In this document: positions 63,040 through 64,000 of the stretch, one piece after another
Layout of the letters: every line of letters begins with the position of its first letter
Numbering within the stretch: the stretch's first letter is position 1
Source of the DNA: Oceaniglobus roseus
GTDB lineage: Bacteria > Pseudomonadota > Alphaproteobacteria > Rhodobacterales > Rhodobacteraceae
Length of the DNA: 64,000 nucleotides
NCBI RefSeq assembly: GCF_002869745.1
Contig: NZ_PNOS01000001.1
Location: 248,001-312,000, forward strand
Direction of reading: 5' to 3'
The notes under the pieces: model-generated
Database searches by the model: none
What the model was told of the DNA's origin: nothing
The model's input: only the letters and a program-made list of their open reading frames with translations
Position numbers and translations under genes: made by a program

Positions 63040-63341
63040 GGTGCGAGGCGGGCCGAGCTGTTGACACCCCCCGCGACTCCTTCTATACGGCGCCCACTTG
63101 GGGTGGGCCATGCGTAGCCGCTGCCGCTCCGTCACAGAACTGAAGTGGTCACGATCCGGTCCGAAGGGCCCGATCCTCTGGAAACCCACCGCGTGTTCCC
63201 CGCAAGGGCGAGCAGAGCGGTTTTTGCGTTTTTGCGGACGCGCAAGACGCGAGACGATCACCGGGGCGCGCGCCCTACCGAATTGGCCCCGCCTTGTGCC
63301 GGGCGCGAACAGAAGTGTTGCAACACGGGGATAAGACCGGA
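63040..63341 (+). promoter_or_regulatory. rpsL: rpsL promoter and long leader
   Basis: This 302-base gap holds no convincing gene. A near-consensus promoter lies at its start: TTGACA (63061-63066), a 17-base spacer and TATACG (63084-63089). Transcription would start near 63096, giving a leader of about 245 bases before rpsL. The leader is GC-rich and contains no obvious U-tract terminator. Regulation of the str operon through this leader is possible but unproven. Confidence 0.6.
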
Positions 63342-63713
63342 ATGCCAACGATCCAACAGCTGATCCGCAAGCCGCGGCAGGCGAAAACCAGAAGCTCCAA
63401 GTCCATGCACCTGCAGGGCTGCCCGCAGAAGCGCGGCGTCTGCACGCGCGTCTACACCACCACGCCGAAGAAGCCGAACTCGGCCATGCGGAAGGTCGCC
63501 AAGGTGCGCCTGACCAATGGCTTCGAGGTCATCTCCTATATCCCCGGCGAATCGCACAACCTTCAGGAACACTCGGTGGTCCTGATCCGCGGCGGCCGGG
63601 TGAAGGACCTTCCCGGCGTCCGCTACCACATCCTGCGCGGTGTCCTCGACACCCAGGGTGTGAAGAACCGCAAGCAGCGCCGTTCCAAGTACGGCGCCAA
63701 GCGTCCGAAATAA
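63342..63713 (+). CDS. rpsL: Ribosomal protein uS12
   Basis: A 123-residue decoding-centre protein. [15 protein letters not shown] and [37 protein letters not shown] are conserved; Lys43 in TPKKPNS and the later lysine in [13 protein letters not shown] are wild type, so streptomycin sensitivity is expected at this site. It starts the str operon; rpsG follows after a palindromic gap. Confidence 0.97.
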   Translation: MPTIQQLIRKPRQAKTRSSKSMHLQGCPQKRGVCTRVYTTTPKKPNSAMRKVAKVRLTNGFEVISYIPGESHNLQEHSVVLIRGGRVKDLPGVRYHILRGVLDTQGVKNRKQRRSKYGAKRPK

Positions 63714-63718
63714 GAGGC

Positions 63719-63774
63719 GGGGTGGGGTAGGACCCCACCCTACATCCGTCCGTAGGGTGGGGTTTCACCCCACC
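63719..63774 (+). repeat. Three-arm palindromic element between rpsL and rpsG
   Basis: GGTGGGGT (63721-63728) pairs with ACCCCACC (63732-63739), and a second hairpin pairs GGTGGGGT (63756-63763) with ACCCCACC (63767-63774). The middle arms ACCCCACCCTAC (63732-63743) and GTAGGGTGGGGT (63752-63763) are also perfect 12-bp complements. So two small hairpins or one long hairpin can form, not both. The core GTAGGGTGGG resembles the GCAGGATGGG element after tuf and rplA. Confidence 0.8.
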
Positions 63775-63803
63775 GTCCCGTCCAAGATCCGAGGATTACC
63801 GAA

Positions 63804-64000
63804 ATGTCCCGCCGCCACGCAGCCGAAAAACGCGAAGTCCTGCCCGACGCCAAGTACGGCGACCGCGTCCTGACCAAGTTCATGAACAACCTCATGGTCG
63901 ACGGCAAGAAATCCGTCGCCGAGCGCATCGTCTACAACGCCTTCGAGCGTATCGAGGCGAAGCTGAAGAAGTCGCCGGTCGAGGTCTTCCACGAGAGCCT
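63804..64000 (+). CDS. rpsG: Ribosomal protein uS7 (partial, runs off the window)
   Basis: The first 65 codons plus two bases of S7, which nucleates assembly of the 30S head. The N terminus [20 protein letters not shown] and the segment [37 protein letters not shown] are typical. GAGGATTACC precedes the ATG. It continues past base 64000 and is cut by the window edge, not broken. Confidence 0.96.
   Translation, partial: MSRRHAAEKREVLPDAKYGDRVLTKFMNNLMVDGKKSVAERIVYNAFERIEAKLKKSPVEVFHES

Overview
The window is GC-rich bacterial chromosome with a strong G/C bias at third codon positions. Gene content and protein sequences point to an alphaproteobacterium of the Rhodobacterales (Rhodobacteraceae): the EF-Tu, S12 and S7 sequences, the order tRNA-Trp / secE-nusG-rplKAJL-rpoBC / rpsL-rpsG, TRAP and oligopeptide ABC transporters, and the etfBA, hydroxyacyl-CoA dehydrogenase and PduO-type adenosyltransferase neighbourhood. 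This assignment is inference from recognisable protein families; no database search was run. I see no insertion sequence, prophage or CRISPR array.

Layout. 1-5.5 kb: a gene tail, a VOC protein, an M20 peptidase, and the glycogen genes glgC-glgX. 5.5-11 kb: a tightly overlapped minus-strand operon that looks like a lipid A / envelope sugar-modification module (LAB_N protein, ArnT-like transferase, DPM/ArnC-like glycosyltransferase, PAP2 phosphatase), divergent from a two-component system. 11.2-18.9 kb: a periplasmic HtrA protease, divergent from a second two-component system that is followed by an RND efflux adaptor and pump. 19.1-28 kb: a peptide ABC transporter with a gamma-glutamyltransferase-family enzyme lacking a signal peptide, a DUF1028 protein and a GntR regulator; a palindrome of FadR/GntR operator type precedes the operon. 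28.1-32.8 kb: a TRAP transporter translationally coupled to an amidase, then a 53-residue membrane protein.

32.9-42.3 kb holds housekeeping and mixed genes: AsmA, 3-hydroxyacyl-CoA dehydrogenase, a Rhodobacterales-type unknown, Cu/Zn superoxide dismutase, electron transfer flavoprotein, DedA, cobalamin adenosyltransferase, a HIG1-like small protein, an SDR and an SH3 protein. 42.4-47 kb: parC, a lipoprotein and tuf. 47-50 kb: a CorA/ZntB-type transporter, a DUF892 protein, tRNA-Trp and an antisense methyltransferase. 49.8-64 kb is the transcription/translation block secE-nusG-rplKAJL-rpoBC, a DMT-family exporter, then rpsL and the start of rpsG, which runs off the window.

The most unusual structure not explained by genes is a set of intergenic palindromes inside the translation gene block. 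A nearly identical 28-nt palindrome follows both tuf and rplA, and a related three-arm, mutually exclusive hairpin set fills the rpsL-rpsG gap. The rplA-rplJ, rplL-rpoB and rpoB-rpoC gaps are also packed with strong hairpins. No wholly new defence or mobile system was found; the best candidates for new biology are these RNA elements, the peptide-import/gamma-glutamyl operon with its operator, and the lipid A module with its regulator.
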